Positions 1 through 5,743 of a stretch of 8,203 nt of DNA are shown piece after piece (within the stretch, counting starts at the first letter, position 1; each line of letters begins with the position of its first letter). This DNA comes from Campylobacteraceae bacterium (GTDB lineage Bacteria; Campylobacterota; Campylobacteria; Campylobacterales; Sulfurovaceae), in contig JALWQQ010000047.1 of the NCBI GenBank assembly GCA_027083075.1, positions 1-8,203 of the forward strand, read 5' to 3'. The position numbers and the translations under genes were made by a program. The notes below the pieces were generated by a model. The model searched no databases. It saw only the letters and a program-made list of their open reading frames with translations, and was not told the origin of the DNA.

Positions 1-93
1 CAACTTTGCCGCTACCTCTTCATAGATTTCAGGATCGAAGATAATGGCGGAGAGTACCGCTCTTTCGATATCGAGATTGTAGGTATTTTCCAC
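1..93 (-). CDS. dnaB: Replicative DNA helicase DnaB, N-terminal fragment
   Basis: This is the first 31 codons of a gene that continues past the left edge. The start is a GTG at 93-91, preceded on the minus strand by AAGGGG (102-107) with 8 bases of spacing, a good ribosome binding site. The peptide contains NLDIERAVLSAIIFDP, which matches the start of DnaB: a short lead, then the 'ERAVLS.II.D' helix that opens the N-terminal domain used for hexamer packing and primase contact. DnaB is the ring helicase that unwinds DNA ahead of the replisome. The ATPase domain is outside the window, so identity rests on a short but characteristic stretch. It lies downstream of ispG in the same direction, with a 247-bp gap filled by repeats and hairpins. 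Confidence 0.8.
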   Translation of the reverse strand, partial: MENTYNLDIERAVLSAIIFDPEIYEEVAAKL

Positions 94-118
94 GGTTAAC
101 ACCCCTTCGGAGCACAAA

Positions 119-146
119 ACGAATAGTGAATAACGAATAGTGAATG
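119..146 (+). repeat. Heptanucleotide tandem array, GTGAATA type, 4 units
   Basis: Four consecutive 7-bp units read ACGAATA, GTGAATA, ACGAATA, GTGAATG on the plus strand. Ten bases further on is a perfect hairpin (157-171, GCACAC-ATT-GTGTGC). The array lies in the dnaB upstream region with its purine-rich strand antisense to dnaB. It belongs to the same family as the other 7-bp arrays in this window. Confidence 0.75.
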
Positions 147-239
147 GTTTCGGATGGCACACATTGTGTGCTTTCTATTAAAATTCATTGTGTACCCTCT
201 TTGCTAGAAAACACTCACACTACCCCTTTTTATTTAGTA

Positions 240-295
240 GCTTTTCGTAAGAAAAGCATACCATAACTCTCCACTCTTCACTATTAATTCTTCAC
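240..295 (-). repeat. Heptanucleotide array (GTGAAGA type) plus hairpin, copy A
   Basis: On the minus strand the units GTGAAGA, ATTAATA, GTGAAGA, GTGGAGA occupy 295-268 and run into GTTATGG (267-261). A perfect 7-bp stem with a 4-base loop (GCTTTTC/GAAAAGC, 240-257) follows three bases later. The stretch 259-282 is repeated at 318-341 with one mismatch in 24 bases, so copies A and B are direct duplicates of one composite element. It lies between ispG and dnaB. The hairpin has no U-run and is not a good terminator. Confidence 0.75.
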
Positions 296-296
296 T

Positions 297-340
297 TGAC
301 ACGAAGTGTCATCGGCGTACCATAACTCTTCACTCTTCAC
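297..340 (-). repeat. Heptanucleotide array (GTGAAGA type) plus hairpin, copy B
   Basis: On the minus strand two GTGAAGA units (340-327) run into GTTATGG (326-320). A perfect 6-bp hairpin with a 3-base loop (TGACAC/GTGTCA, 297-311) follows after eight more bases. The array begins directly after the ispG stop codon. Its order (array, GTTATGG, hairpin) is the same as copy A. Confidence 0.75.
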
Positions 341-1402
341 TTAACTGTTTTGCTCTGCAAAACGTTCCACTTCAGCCACAAAGCGATCGACCAGCGCCTC
401 TTCCGGCAGGCGCGCGACCACTTCGCCCTTGACCATCACCAAGCCCACGCCCTTACCGTAGGCGATCGCCACATCGGCGTGCTTCGCTTCGCCGATGGCG
501 TTGACAACACAGCCCATCACACTCACATCCATCGGCGTTTTGATATGCGCGGTGCGCTTTTCGACTTCAGCGACGGCGCTGACCAGATCAGCTTCGATAC
601 GCCCACAGGTGGGGCAAGAGATGATATTGAGTCCCTCTTTCGAGCGTCCCGCATCCTTGATGATCGCCTTGCCGACCTTGATCTCCTCTTCGAGTTCACC
701 GGTGATCGAGACGCGGATCGTGTCACCGATACCGTCAAGCAGTAGCGTGCCGATGCCGATAGCGGACTTGATCGTCGCGTGAAAGAGCGTCCCCGCTTCT
801 GTGACACCGAGGTGAAAGGGGTAATTATTTTTGGGGCGCAACATCCGATAGGCCGCTACGGTACGCTCCACATCGCTGGCTTTGAGCGAGACTTTGATGT
901 CGGTAAAGCCGAGATCTTCGAGAAATTTGATGTTATACTCCGCACTGGCGACCATCCCTTCGGGTGTGGGACCGTAGCGGTCTTCAAACTCCTTTTCCAA
1001 ACTCCCCGCATTAACCCCGACGCGGATCGGCAAGTTACGCGCTTGACACGCCTTGACGATCTCTTTGATACGGTTTTTCTCCCCGATATTGCCGGGGTTG
1101 AAGCGGATGCAGTCCACCCACTTTGCCGCCTCTAGCGCCAATCGATAATCAAAGTGAATATCGGCGACGATCGGCAAGCTCACCTGCGCCTTGATCTCTT
1201 TGAGCGCTTTGGCATCCTCTATCTTCGGTACCGCCACCCGTACGATATCGGCACCGGCGAAGTGCAACCTGTTGATCTGCGCCACCGTCTCGGCGACATT
1301 GTGCGTGTCGCTAAAGGTCATTGATTGTACCGAGATCGGTGCATCGCCGCCTACGGCGACATCGCCGACATAGATCTTTTTGGTGGGGAAACGCGCTTTC
1401 AT
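341..1402 (-). CDS. ispG: 4-hydroxy-3-methylbut-2-en-1-yl diphosphate synthase (IspG/GcpE)
   Basis: IspG is the penultimate enzyme of the MEP isoprenoid pathway. It reductively opens the cyclic diphosphate MEcPP to HMBPP in the cytoplasm, using a 4Fe-4S cluster fed by ferredoxin or flavodoxin. The N-terminal TIM-barrel part carries the family stretches [19 protein letters not shown] and RFNPGNIG. The C-terminal iron-sulfur domain has [24 protein letters not shown] and the cluster ligands C267, C270, C302 and E309 (numbered from the outer GTG at 1414). The length (353-357 aa) is normal for the family. I prefer the ATG at 1402 because [13 protein letters not shown] fits family N-termini; a GTG at 1414 is in frame and abuts the DUF2283 stop. 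No strong Shine-Dalgarno is visible, so translational coupling to DUF2283 is likely. No fault is seen in the reading frame. Confidence 0.96.
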   Translation of the reverse strand: MKARFPTKKIYVGDVAVGGDAPISVQSMTFSDTHNVAETVAQINRLHFAGADIVRVAVPKIEDAKALKEIKAQVSLPIVADIHFDYRLALEAAKWVDCIRFNPGNIGEKNRIKEIVKACQARNLPIRVGVNAGSLEKEFEDRYGPTPEGMVASAEYNIKFLEDLGFTDIKVSLKASDVERTVAAYRMLRPKNNYPFHLGVTEAGTLFHATIKSAIGIGTLLLDGIGDTIRVSITGELEEEIKVGKAIIKDAGRSKEGLNIISCPTCGRIEADLVSAVAEVEKRTAHIKTPMDVSVMGCVVNAIGEAKHADVAIAYGKGVGLVMVKGEVVARLPEEALVDRFVAEVERFAEQNS

Positions 1403-1414
1403 CGCAACTTTCAC

Positions 1415-1612
1415 TTATGCACTTTGCAATACAAGCGGCAAATCTATCGTATGCTCAACCTCTTTTACATTGAGCACCTCGATAGCCACCACTTCATTCT
1501 TCTCATTATAATCCACGATAATACCTTCCGAACGCTCTTCGCTTTCTATCACTTTATCATCGGATAGAATCAGGTAAATCGCATCCGTTTCTTGATCGTA
1601 GCGAATTTTCAT
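1415..1612 (-). CDS. DUF2283 family small protein (putative antitoxin-like partner)
   Basis: This 65-residue protein (67 if the ATG at 1618 is used) has the DUF2283 pattern: MKIRYDQETDAIYLILSD at the start, then ESEERSEGIIVDYNEKNEVVAIEVL, an all-beta small domain with an acidic middle. I choose the ATG at 1612 because AAGG lies six bases before it and because it overlaps the DUF4258 stop as ATGA, a classic coupled junction; AAGG directly touches the other ATG. DUF2283 genes often sit beside DUF4258 genes and the pair is commonly viewed as toxin-antitoxin-like. The molecular role is unproven, so 'antitoxin' is inference from the pairing. Its stop codon lies directly before the ispG start region. 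Confidence 0.85.
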   Translation of the reverse strand: MKIRYDQETDAIYLILSDDKVIESEERSEGIIVDYNEKNEVVAIEVLNVKEVEHTIDLPLVLQSA

Positions 1613-1854
1613 CTGCATCCTTTTTTTCGCATCTGCCTATCAAAATATACCGTTACAATAAGTTCTTTACTTGGATTTACAACGACTTTGAGGCAACGAT
1701 GCCCATATGCCGCTATAATACCAAAGAAATGTATCTCATGCTCATTCACCTCGCACACAAGCGAAGGATTGCTTATCACAGCTTCAACCCACGCTAACTT
1801 GATCCCCCTATGGTGCATCACTTCTTGCGCATGGGTACTTATCCGATACTTCAT
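1609..1854 (-). CDS. DUF4258 family protein (RelE/BrnT-like putative toxin)
   Basis: The protein has 81 residues. It opens with STHAQEVMHHRGI (residues 6-18), the 'HA..RM..RGI' helix typical of DUF4258, followed by VEAVISNP and a C-terminal beta region with CLKVVVN and LIVTVYFDR. DUF4258 is a small alpha+beta fold thought to be related to RelE/BrnT-type ribonuclease toxins; no activity can be claimed from sequence alone. The ATG at 1854 lies seven bases after a TATAAT box and has no ribosome binding site, so the message may be leaderless. Its stop overlaps the start of DUF2283 (ATGA). The pair sits between priA and ispG, which are otherwise expected to be close neighbours in this lineage, suggesting later insertion. 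Confidence 0.85.
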   Translation of the reverse strand: MKYRISTHAQEVMHHRGIKLAWVEAVISNPSLVCEVNEHEIHFFGIIAAYGHRCLKVVVNPSKELIVTVYFDRQMRKKGCR

Positions 1855-1861
1855 GCAAGCG

Positions 1862-1870
1862 ATTATACCA
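1862..1870 (-). promoter_or_regulatory. Extended -10 promoter for DUF4258-DUF2283-ispG
   Basis: The minus strand reads TGGTATAAT (1870-1862), a consensus -10 hexamer with the TG extension. No clear -35 is present, as is common in Campylobacterota. Transcription from a start 7 bases downstream would begin at the A of the DUF4258 ATG. The site lies after the priA terminator, so it probably drives the three-gene unit including ispG. Confidence 0.65.
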
Positions 1871-1906
1871 TAAACAAAGTTGTGAGGTCAGATCCATTCT
1901 CTTTAC

Positions 1907-1929
1907 AAAAAACAGGGCTAAAGCCCCTG
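1907..1929 (-). terminator. Rho-independent terminator after priA
   Basis: The minus strand has CAGGGGCTTTAGCCCTG (1929-1913), a GC-rich stem with one bulged G and a short TTTA loop, followed directly by six T residues (1912-1907). It lies about 48 bp past the priA stop codon and just after a heptanucleotide array. It separates the priA transcript from the DUF4258 promoter. Confidence 0.75.
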
Positions 1930-1938
1930 CTCCAAAAT

Positions 1939-1966
1939 CCCTCATTCCTAATTCCTCATTCCTCAC
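1939..1966 (-). repeat. Heptanucleotide array, GTGAGGA/ATTAGGA type, 4 units
   Basis: On the minus strand the units are GTGAGGA, ATGAGGA, ATTAGGA, ATGAGGG. The array lies between the priA stop and its terminator hairpin, which starts nine bases downstream. It closely matches the second block inside priA (3512-3560), in the same orientation. One frame is open and would read VRNEELGMR, the same peptide style as the priA insert. Confidence 0.75.
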
Positions 1967-1967
1967 T

Positions 1968-1990
1968 TTGAATTTTCTACGAAAATTCAA
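1968..1990. repeat. Perfect 10-bp inverted repeat across the priA stop codon
   Basis: TTGAATTTTC (1968-1977) is the exact reverse complement of GAAAATTCAA (1981-1990), with a 3-base loop. The stop codon TAG (1979-1977) lies in the loop and right arm. It has no U-run, so it is not a terminator by itself. It borders the heptanucleotide array at 1939-1966 by a single base. Confidence 0.6.
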
Positions 1991-3953
1991 CCGGATCCAT
2001 ATCGATACGCACGGGGTGCGACTTGATGCTACGAAGTGCCTGCAGAAGTTTTGTGCGCACTTTAGCACGCAGTAAGACAGTGTAGCGAAATTTACCTGCG
2101 ATGCGCTCTATCGGTGCTCTACCGTGCCCGACGATCTCGACATTGGGCGCAAAACACCGCAGAGCTTCGACGCACTCGGCGGTGAGCTTTGCCGCCTTCT
2201 CATCCTTTTTGTCAGCGATCAAGATGCGTGCCAACGAGACAAAGGGCGGATAGTTGCCGATCTCGCGAAAAAGTAGCTCCTCTTTGACAAAGGCAAGGTA
2301 GCCTGCCTTAAGGTAGGGTTCATACTGCGCAGGGTCGGCACACTGTATGAGCACTTCCGCGTTTTTGGCGCGTCCACTACGCCCTGCGATCTGAAAGAGC
2401 AGCGCGATCGCCTTCTCCCTCGCACGATAATCGCCCATACCCATGATATGATCAAGCCCCGTAATGACACTAAGCGTGATACCCGGATAGTCGTGTCCCT
2501 TGCTTAACATCTGCGTGCCAAGCAGCAGATCGCTTTCGTGCCTCTCAAAACGTCGCAATGCGTCACCAAGTTTTTTTGCAGTGGTGATGGTGTCACTATC
2601 AAAGAGCTCAACACGTATGCCCTCTATTGCATTTTCGATGATCTCTTTTGCCTCTTGTGTTCCCATTCGTTCGGTGCGAAGCGGCGTATGGTGACAGTAG
2701 GCGCAGCTTTCGCGTAGCGCCTCGGTAAAGTTGCAGTAGTGGCACTTAAGGTAACGCTTTTTTCGGTGCAGCGCCATACCGACGCTACAGTAGGGACAGG
2801 TGTGCGTCTTGCCGCAGGCAGGACAGTAGAGATACTTAAAGTTACCGCGTGTCGGCAAAAAGAGCAACGACTGATTTCCCTCCTCATAATGCTCTCGCAG
2901 CGCATAGATGATCGGCGCGGTGATCCCTTCGCCCTCGGTAAAGCGAAAATACTTTTTGGCTTCGATATAGGGCTTTTCAAGCATCACGGTATCGTACTTA
3001 TGTACACTACCGACACTCGGTGTCGCCGATGCTAAGATCACTTGTGCACCGTAGCACTTGGCGACATAGAGCGCCAAGTCTCGTGCATGGTAGCGCGGTG
3101 AGGTGTGCGCCTTGTAGCTGTCATCATGCTCTTCATCCACGACGATCAATCCGAGCTTCGGCATCGGCACGAAAAGCGCCGAACGCGCACCGGCGACGAT
3201 ACGCACCTCCCCCGCTTCGATCGCCTCGAGTATCTGCGCTTTTCTCTTTTTAGTAATCTTCGAGTGCCAGATCGCCACCGCATCGCCGAAATAGTACGTC
3301 AAGCGCTTTTGCATCTGTGGCGTGAGCGAGATCTCCGGCATCAAGAGCATCGCACTCTTGCCAGATGCAAGCATATCGGCGATGCGCGCGATGAAGATCT
3401 CCGTCTTACCCGAGCCCGTCACACCGAAAAGCAACGCCCTCTCTTTGTGTTTGAGTGCCTTGTAGGCGCGCATCTGTTCGGGTGTAAGCTCAGGACGCTT
3501 CAATACAACATCTTTAATCCCCAATGCCTCATTCCCAACTCCTAATTCCTCACTCCTCGTTCCGATTTTATTATTTTCCTTAATTTCTAATTTCTCATCT
3601 CTAACTTCTAATTTATTATTGGTATCTAATTTGTGGTGCGGCACAAAGAGGCTTATCGCTTCGGAAAAGCTTGAAAAGTAGTATTCGGAGATAAAGGCGG
3701 CGATGTGCAGCTGCGTTTCATCAAAGTACTTTGACGTAACCGAGACGATCTCTTGTGTCTCGAAGTCAGGGGCTTCAGTCTCCTCTAAAATCACCGCCTC
3801 TTTTTCGGTTGACTTGAGCGGTACGATGACGATCTCGCCACGACAAAGCGCTACTTTACTTGCATAGATAAGATGCGGCGCCGAAGAGCGAAGCAGTGCA
3901 ACGGTATAATATTTCAAAGTCTTGATCTTAATTGAAGTAATAGATAATGCCAC
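1977..3953 (-). CDS. priA: Primosomal protein N' (PriA), replication restart helicase
   Basis: PriA is the superfamily 2 helicase that recognises abandoned replication forks and reloads DnaB. Numbered from the GTG at 3953: an N-terminal 3'-end-binding domain (about 13-105), a linker, Walker [10 protein letters not shown] (177-185), DEEH (273-276), SAT (309-311), four zinc-binding Cys pairs (377/380, 386/389, 404/407, 417/420), motif V GTQMLSKGHDYPG (479-491) and motif VI QIAGRSGR (521-528). Walker A lies 47 residues earlier than in E. coli PriA (lysine 230) despite an insertion, so the winged-helix domain is missing or much reduced. Residues 109-148 are low-complexity and encoded by heptanucleotide repeats; without them the length is about 620, near the Helicobacter value. 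Homology begins around residue 14, so a TTG at 3917 may be the true start; neither start has a clear ribosome binding site. It lies 42 bp after a pseudopilin gene. Confidence 0.96.
   Translation of the reverse strand: MALSITSIKIKTLKYYTVALLRSSAPHLIYASKVALCRGEIVIVPLKSTEKEAVILEETEAPDFETQEIVSVTSKYFDETQLHIAAFISEYYFSSFSEAISLFVPHHKLDTNNKLEVRDEKLEIKENNKIGTRSEELGVGNEALGIKDVVLKRPELTPEQMRAYKALKHKERALLFGVTGSGKTEIFIARIADMLASGKSAMLLMPEISLTPQMQKRLTYYFGDAVAIWHSKITKKRKAQILEAIEAGEVRIVAGARSALFVPMPKLGLIVVDEEHDDSYKAHTSPRYHARDLALYVAKCYGAQVILASATPSVGSVHKYDTVMLEKPYIEAKKYFRFTEGEGITAPIIYALREHYEEGNQSLLFLPTRGNFKYLYCPACGKTHTCPYCSVGMALHRKKRYLKCHYCNFTEALRESCAYCHHTPLRTERMGTQEAKEIIENAIEGIRVELFDSDTITTAKKLGDALRRFERHESDLLLGTQMLSKGHDYPGITLSVITGLDHIMGMGDYRAREKAIALLFQIAGRSGRAKNAEVLIQCADPAQYEPYLKAGYLAFVKEELLFREIGNYPPFVSLARILIADKKDEKAAKLTAECVEALRCFAPNVEIVGHGRAPIERIAGKFRYTVLLRAKVRTKLLQALRSIKSHPVRIDMDPVEFS
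3512..3612 (-). repeat. Two heptanucleotide arrays in frame inside priA
   Basis: On the minus (coding) strand, five ATTAGAA-type units lie at 3612-3578 (ATTAGAA, GTTAGAG, ATGAGAA, ATTAGAA, ATTAAGG). After a 17-base AT-rich joint come seven GTGAGGA/ATTAGGA-type units at 3560-3512. They encode residues 114-148, including KLEVRDEKLEIKE and SEELGVGNEALGIKD, with three units giving seven codons. Units that would put TAG or TGA in frame carry the other variant, so the reading frame stays open. Confidence 0.85.
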
Positions 3954-3995
3954 TTTGGCGATTGTATCGCAAGTGTGCTTAGGGGCGTGGAGTAT

Positions 3996-4436
3996 CTATT
4001 CGTCAAACGGCGGACAACCTCCGGAGTTTACGGTGAGTCTATTGTTTGACAATGTATAGGTGCAGGTGCCGCCATTATAGTAAAACGTATAACTGCTACC
4101 GCTTCCGCTCCAGCAACCTACCTTATTGCAGCTTGTCGGCGGGTACTCCAAGGGAGGGTTTGACGCGTCATTGTCAAAACAATCAAACACCTTGGTGCTT
4201 CCGTTGCACGTCAAATTCCTAATTGCAGTAAAATCTCCACGCAAAACCCTCTTTTGACGCTCGGTGGCAATAGCGCTTCGAACCGAAGAGAGTATATTTT
4301 TACCCTTGGTAATAAGGGCGTCATTGCGGGTTACTGCAAATTTCGGTATGGCAATCGCACTCAGTATCCCGATTACCATAATCACAAATAACAGTTCAAT
4401 AAGAGTAAAAGCTTTTTTAGACTTCAAATATTTCAT
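3996..4436 (-). CDS. Type II secretion/type IV pilus pseudopilin-like protein (first of three)
   Basis: This gene encodes a small exported protein with a class III prepilin signal. The leader ends ...LKSKKA, followed by FTLIELLFVIMVIGILS, with the conserved Glu at mature position 5 and one membrane helix; a prepilin peptidase should cut before the Phe. The -1 residue is Ala rather than the usual Gly. The mature C-terminal part has three cysteine-containing segments (NLTCNG, TSCNKVGCW, GGTCTY) and is rich in Ser, Asn and Gly. I use the ATG at 4436 (146 aa), which gives a leader of ordinary length; the ATG at 4451 adds five residues, and neither has a convincing ribosome binding site. It sits directly upstream of priA. 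Pseudopilins of Campylobacterota may serve DNA uptake or type II-like secretion; which one cannot be told here. It is clearly different from the next two pseudopilins outside the signal region. Confidence 0.88.
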   Translation of the reverse strand: MKYLKSKKAFTLIELLFVIMVIGILSAIAIPKFAVTRNDALITKGKNILSSVRSAIATERQKRVLRGDFTAIRNLTCNGSTKVFDCFDNDASNPPLEYPPTSCNKVGCWSGSGSSYTFYYNGGTCTYTLSNNRLTVNSGGCPPFDE

Positions 4437-4476
4437 CTGCAACCCATTCATAAAAGATGTTTCGATTTGCTTTAAT

Positions 4477-4485
4477 AGTATACCA
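4477..4485 (-). promoter_or_regulatory. Extended -10 promoter for the first pseudopilin gene
   Basis: The minus strand reads TGGTATACT (4485-4477), a TG-extended -10 box 25 bases before the ATG at 4451. No good -35 is visible. It lies between two pseudopilin genes and implies that this one, perhaps with priA, can be expressed on its own. Confidence 0.5.
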
Positions 4486-4511
4486 CTTTTTAAATTTCGT
4501 ATGGAATATTA

Positions 4512-4877
4512 TTAAAAATAGAATATATGTGTTCTGGATAGTAAATTTTTTCGTGCTATTATTTGGGCTTTGACACATTCACGGGACAAACTTCCGTTCT
4601 TTTTAACGGTCAGTGTGCCTGTCTTGTTCGATGATGTCAATATGAAGCATTTTTGTGCAACTTTACACGTTTTATAGGTCGTAACTTTATTGGAAAATGT
4701 TCCGTTCATTATATAATAACTTCCGACATCATTGATACATACCGCAAGTGCAGTAGCTATCTTTACTGCTTGTGCATCATACTTTGTCGCCGAAAACCTA
4801 GGTAAGGCAACAACAGCCAAGATGCCTATTATCACAACAACAAAGACAAGTTCTATCATGGTAAATGCCTTTTTCAT
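4512..4877 (-). CDS. Pseudopilin-like protein (second), AT-rich paralogue
   Basis: The protein has 121 residues. It starts MKKA then FTMIELVFVVVIIGILAVV, a class III prepilin signal with Ala at -1 and Glu at mature position 5, followed by one transmembrane helix. AAGGAGG (4887-4893) lies nine bases before the ATG and supports this start. After the helix, residues PRFSATKYDAQAVKIAT and a later CINDVG match the third pseudopilin (PRFAATRSDAEGAKIAN and CIGDAG), so the two are paralogues, probably from a local duplication. The C-terminal part is basic (KKNGSLSRECVKAQIIARK) and unlike the Ser/Thr/Gly-rich tail of the other copy. The gene is distinctly AT-rich. Function in secretion or DNA uptake is inferred from the signal only. 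Confidence 0.88.
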   Translation of the reverse strand: MKKAFTMIELVFVVVIIGILAVVALPRFSATKYDAQAVKIATALAVCINDVGSYYIMNGTFSNKVTTYKTCKVAQKCFILTSSNKTGTLTVKKNGSLSRECVKAQIIARKNLLSRTHIFYF

Positions 4878-4906
4878 TATTATCTTCCTCCTTTTTCAGC
4901 TTATAG

Positions 4907-4912
4907 ACTATA
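4907..4912 (-). promoter_or_regulatory. Candidate -10 box for the second pseudopilin gene
   Basis: TATAGT on the minus strand (4912-4907) lies about 30 bases before the ATG at 4877, in AT-rich sequence. A TTGACA further upstream (4955-4950) is too far from it to be its -35. The call rests on position and on one hexamer. Confidence 0.35.
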
Positions 4913-4990
4913 CTTGATTTTATGTATCCTTAATATACTATCAAAAATTTGTCAAACCATGCGGGGTAAACTTACAGATTATAATTAAGG

Positions 4991-5011
4991 AAGTGTTAGC
5001 TAAGTGTTAGC
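4991..5011. repeat. 10-base direct repeat with 11-bp period
   Basis: AAGTGTTAGC occurs at 4991-5000 and again at 5002-5011. The 11-bp spacing puts both copies on about the same face of the helix, as in some tandem regulator sites. It is about 115 bp upstream of the second pseudopilin gene. It could be chance. Confidence 0.4.
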
Positions 5012-5246
5012 GATCATCTGTGTCATCCATACACGACTCTGGATTTCGATTGTTTCTTTTCCGATGTTACACCTAATTTTACTATATTAATTCGTCTAAG
5101 AGCTACTTATTAAAATATTCTTACAACGGAGATGACAGTTATAGACTTAGCAACGAAAGGTTAAATATATCCAAGAGTAATTGATGGGATGCAACCCCCC
5201 TCCTTTAACTGAAGAGGAGCGCATAATATCGCAGAGATTAAATAGT

Positions 5247-5660
5247 TTAAAATCTAAGGGTCAATGGACCAGAAGCGCTACTGTGACCACCCTGTCGAGA
5301 AACGAGATGCGCTTCTTTACATCCGGCCGTTGCATCATTTTGCTCAGTTACAGTAATACTCCCACTGCCATCATTTGCTGTTATGGTATAGCACTGTGTG
5401 CCTGACGTTGTTGTCCATGAAGCAGTTTGGCACGATGTACTACTTGGTAAACTATTTGGGCTAGCACTACTACCAGAGAAATAAGAAGTTTTGAGGTACT
5501 GTCCACCCGCATCACCGATACAAGTTGCCACATTATTGGCAATCTTTGCCCCTTCCGCATCAGATCTTGTCGCCGCAAACCTAGGGATGGCGACCGCCGC
5601 CAAGATACCGATAATTACGATCACGAAGATCAACTCGATCATTGTAAAACCGCGTCTCAT
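5247..5660 (-). CDS. Pseudopilin-like protein (third), paralogue of the second
   Basis: The protein has 137 residues. MRRG then FTMIELIFVIVIIGILAA gives a textbook prepilin signal with Gly at -1, Glu at mature position 5 and one membrane helix. AAGGAG (5667-5672) sits six bases before the ATG at 5660. After the helix come PRFAATRSDAEGAKIAN and a Cys-containing CIGDAGGQYL, shared with the second pseudopilin. The rest is rich in Ser, Thr and Gly with cysteines at SSTSCQTA, SGTQCYT and TAGCKEAH, likely disulfide-forming. The last ten or so residues (SASGPLTLRF) have no counterpart in the paralogue. It is the first pseudopilin of the run, 83 bp after the 75-aa gene. Expected site: inner membrane, as part of a type II/IV pilin-type machine. 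Confidence 0.9.
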   Translation of the reverse strand: MRRGFTMIELIFVIVIIGILAAVAIPRFAATRSDAEGAKIANNVATCIGDAGGQYLKTSYFSGSSASPNSLPSSTSCQTASWTTTSGTQCYTITANDGSGSITVTEQNDATAGCKEAHLVSRQGGHSSASGPLTLRF

Positions 5661-5714
5661 GTGAAACTCCTTGTAAGTGTGTTATCTCTTACGACTCAAT
5701 AGCCGTAGATCGCT

Positions 5715-5720
5715 ATAATA
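5715..5720 (-). promoter_or_regulatory. Candidate -10 box for the third pseudopilin gene
   Basis: TATTAT on the minus strand (5720-5715) lies about 55 bases before the ATG at 5660, in the 83-bp gap after the 75-aa gene. The same bases read TATAAT on the plus strand (5714-5719), where no gene follows. No -35 is seen. Confidence 0.3.
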
Positions 5721-5743
5721 ACATATCGTTATTTGAGAATTTC

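Larger units (their letters stand above)
4878..5246. other. 369-bp intergenic region between paralogous pseudopilin genes
   Basis: No convincing complete gene is seen on either strand. It holds the second pseudopilin's ribosome binding site and a candidate -10 box near its left end, a short direct repeat (4991-5011), and a plus-strand stretch from 5181 whose translation is helix-like but runs into the third pseudopilin gene antisense. No good terminator follows the third pseudopilin gene. The region is AT-rich and may be eroded sequence left from the duplication of the pilin genes. Confidence 0.5.

Noticed and set aside
240..257. Rho-independent terminator for ispG
   Set aside because: The stem is AT-rich and no T-run follows on the minus strand.
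350..1135. Plus-strand open frames antisense to ispG
   Set aside because: They mirror codon bias of ispG on the other strand; ispG is certain from its cluster ligands and full-length similarity.
1808..2068. Minus-strand frame of 86 codons between DUF4258 and priA containing VRNEELGMRD
   Set aside because: It overlaps priA and DUF4258 out of frame and crosses the terminator; the peptide merely reflects the open phase of the heptanucleotide array.
3105..3545. Plus-strand open frame of 146 codons opposite priA
   Set aside because: Arg/His-rich shadow of the PriA helicase region; no motif and no ribosome binding site considered convincing.
3512..3612. CRISPR array
   Set aside because: The units are 7 bp and contiguous, without spacers; nearby cas genes are absent.
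4932..4955. TTGACA and TATATT as a -35/-10 pair for the second pseudopilin gene
   Set aside because: The spacer is only 12 bases, too short for a normal promoter.
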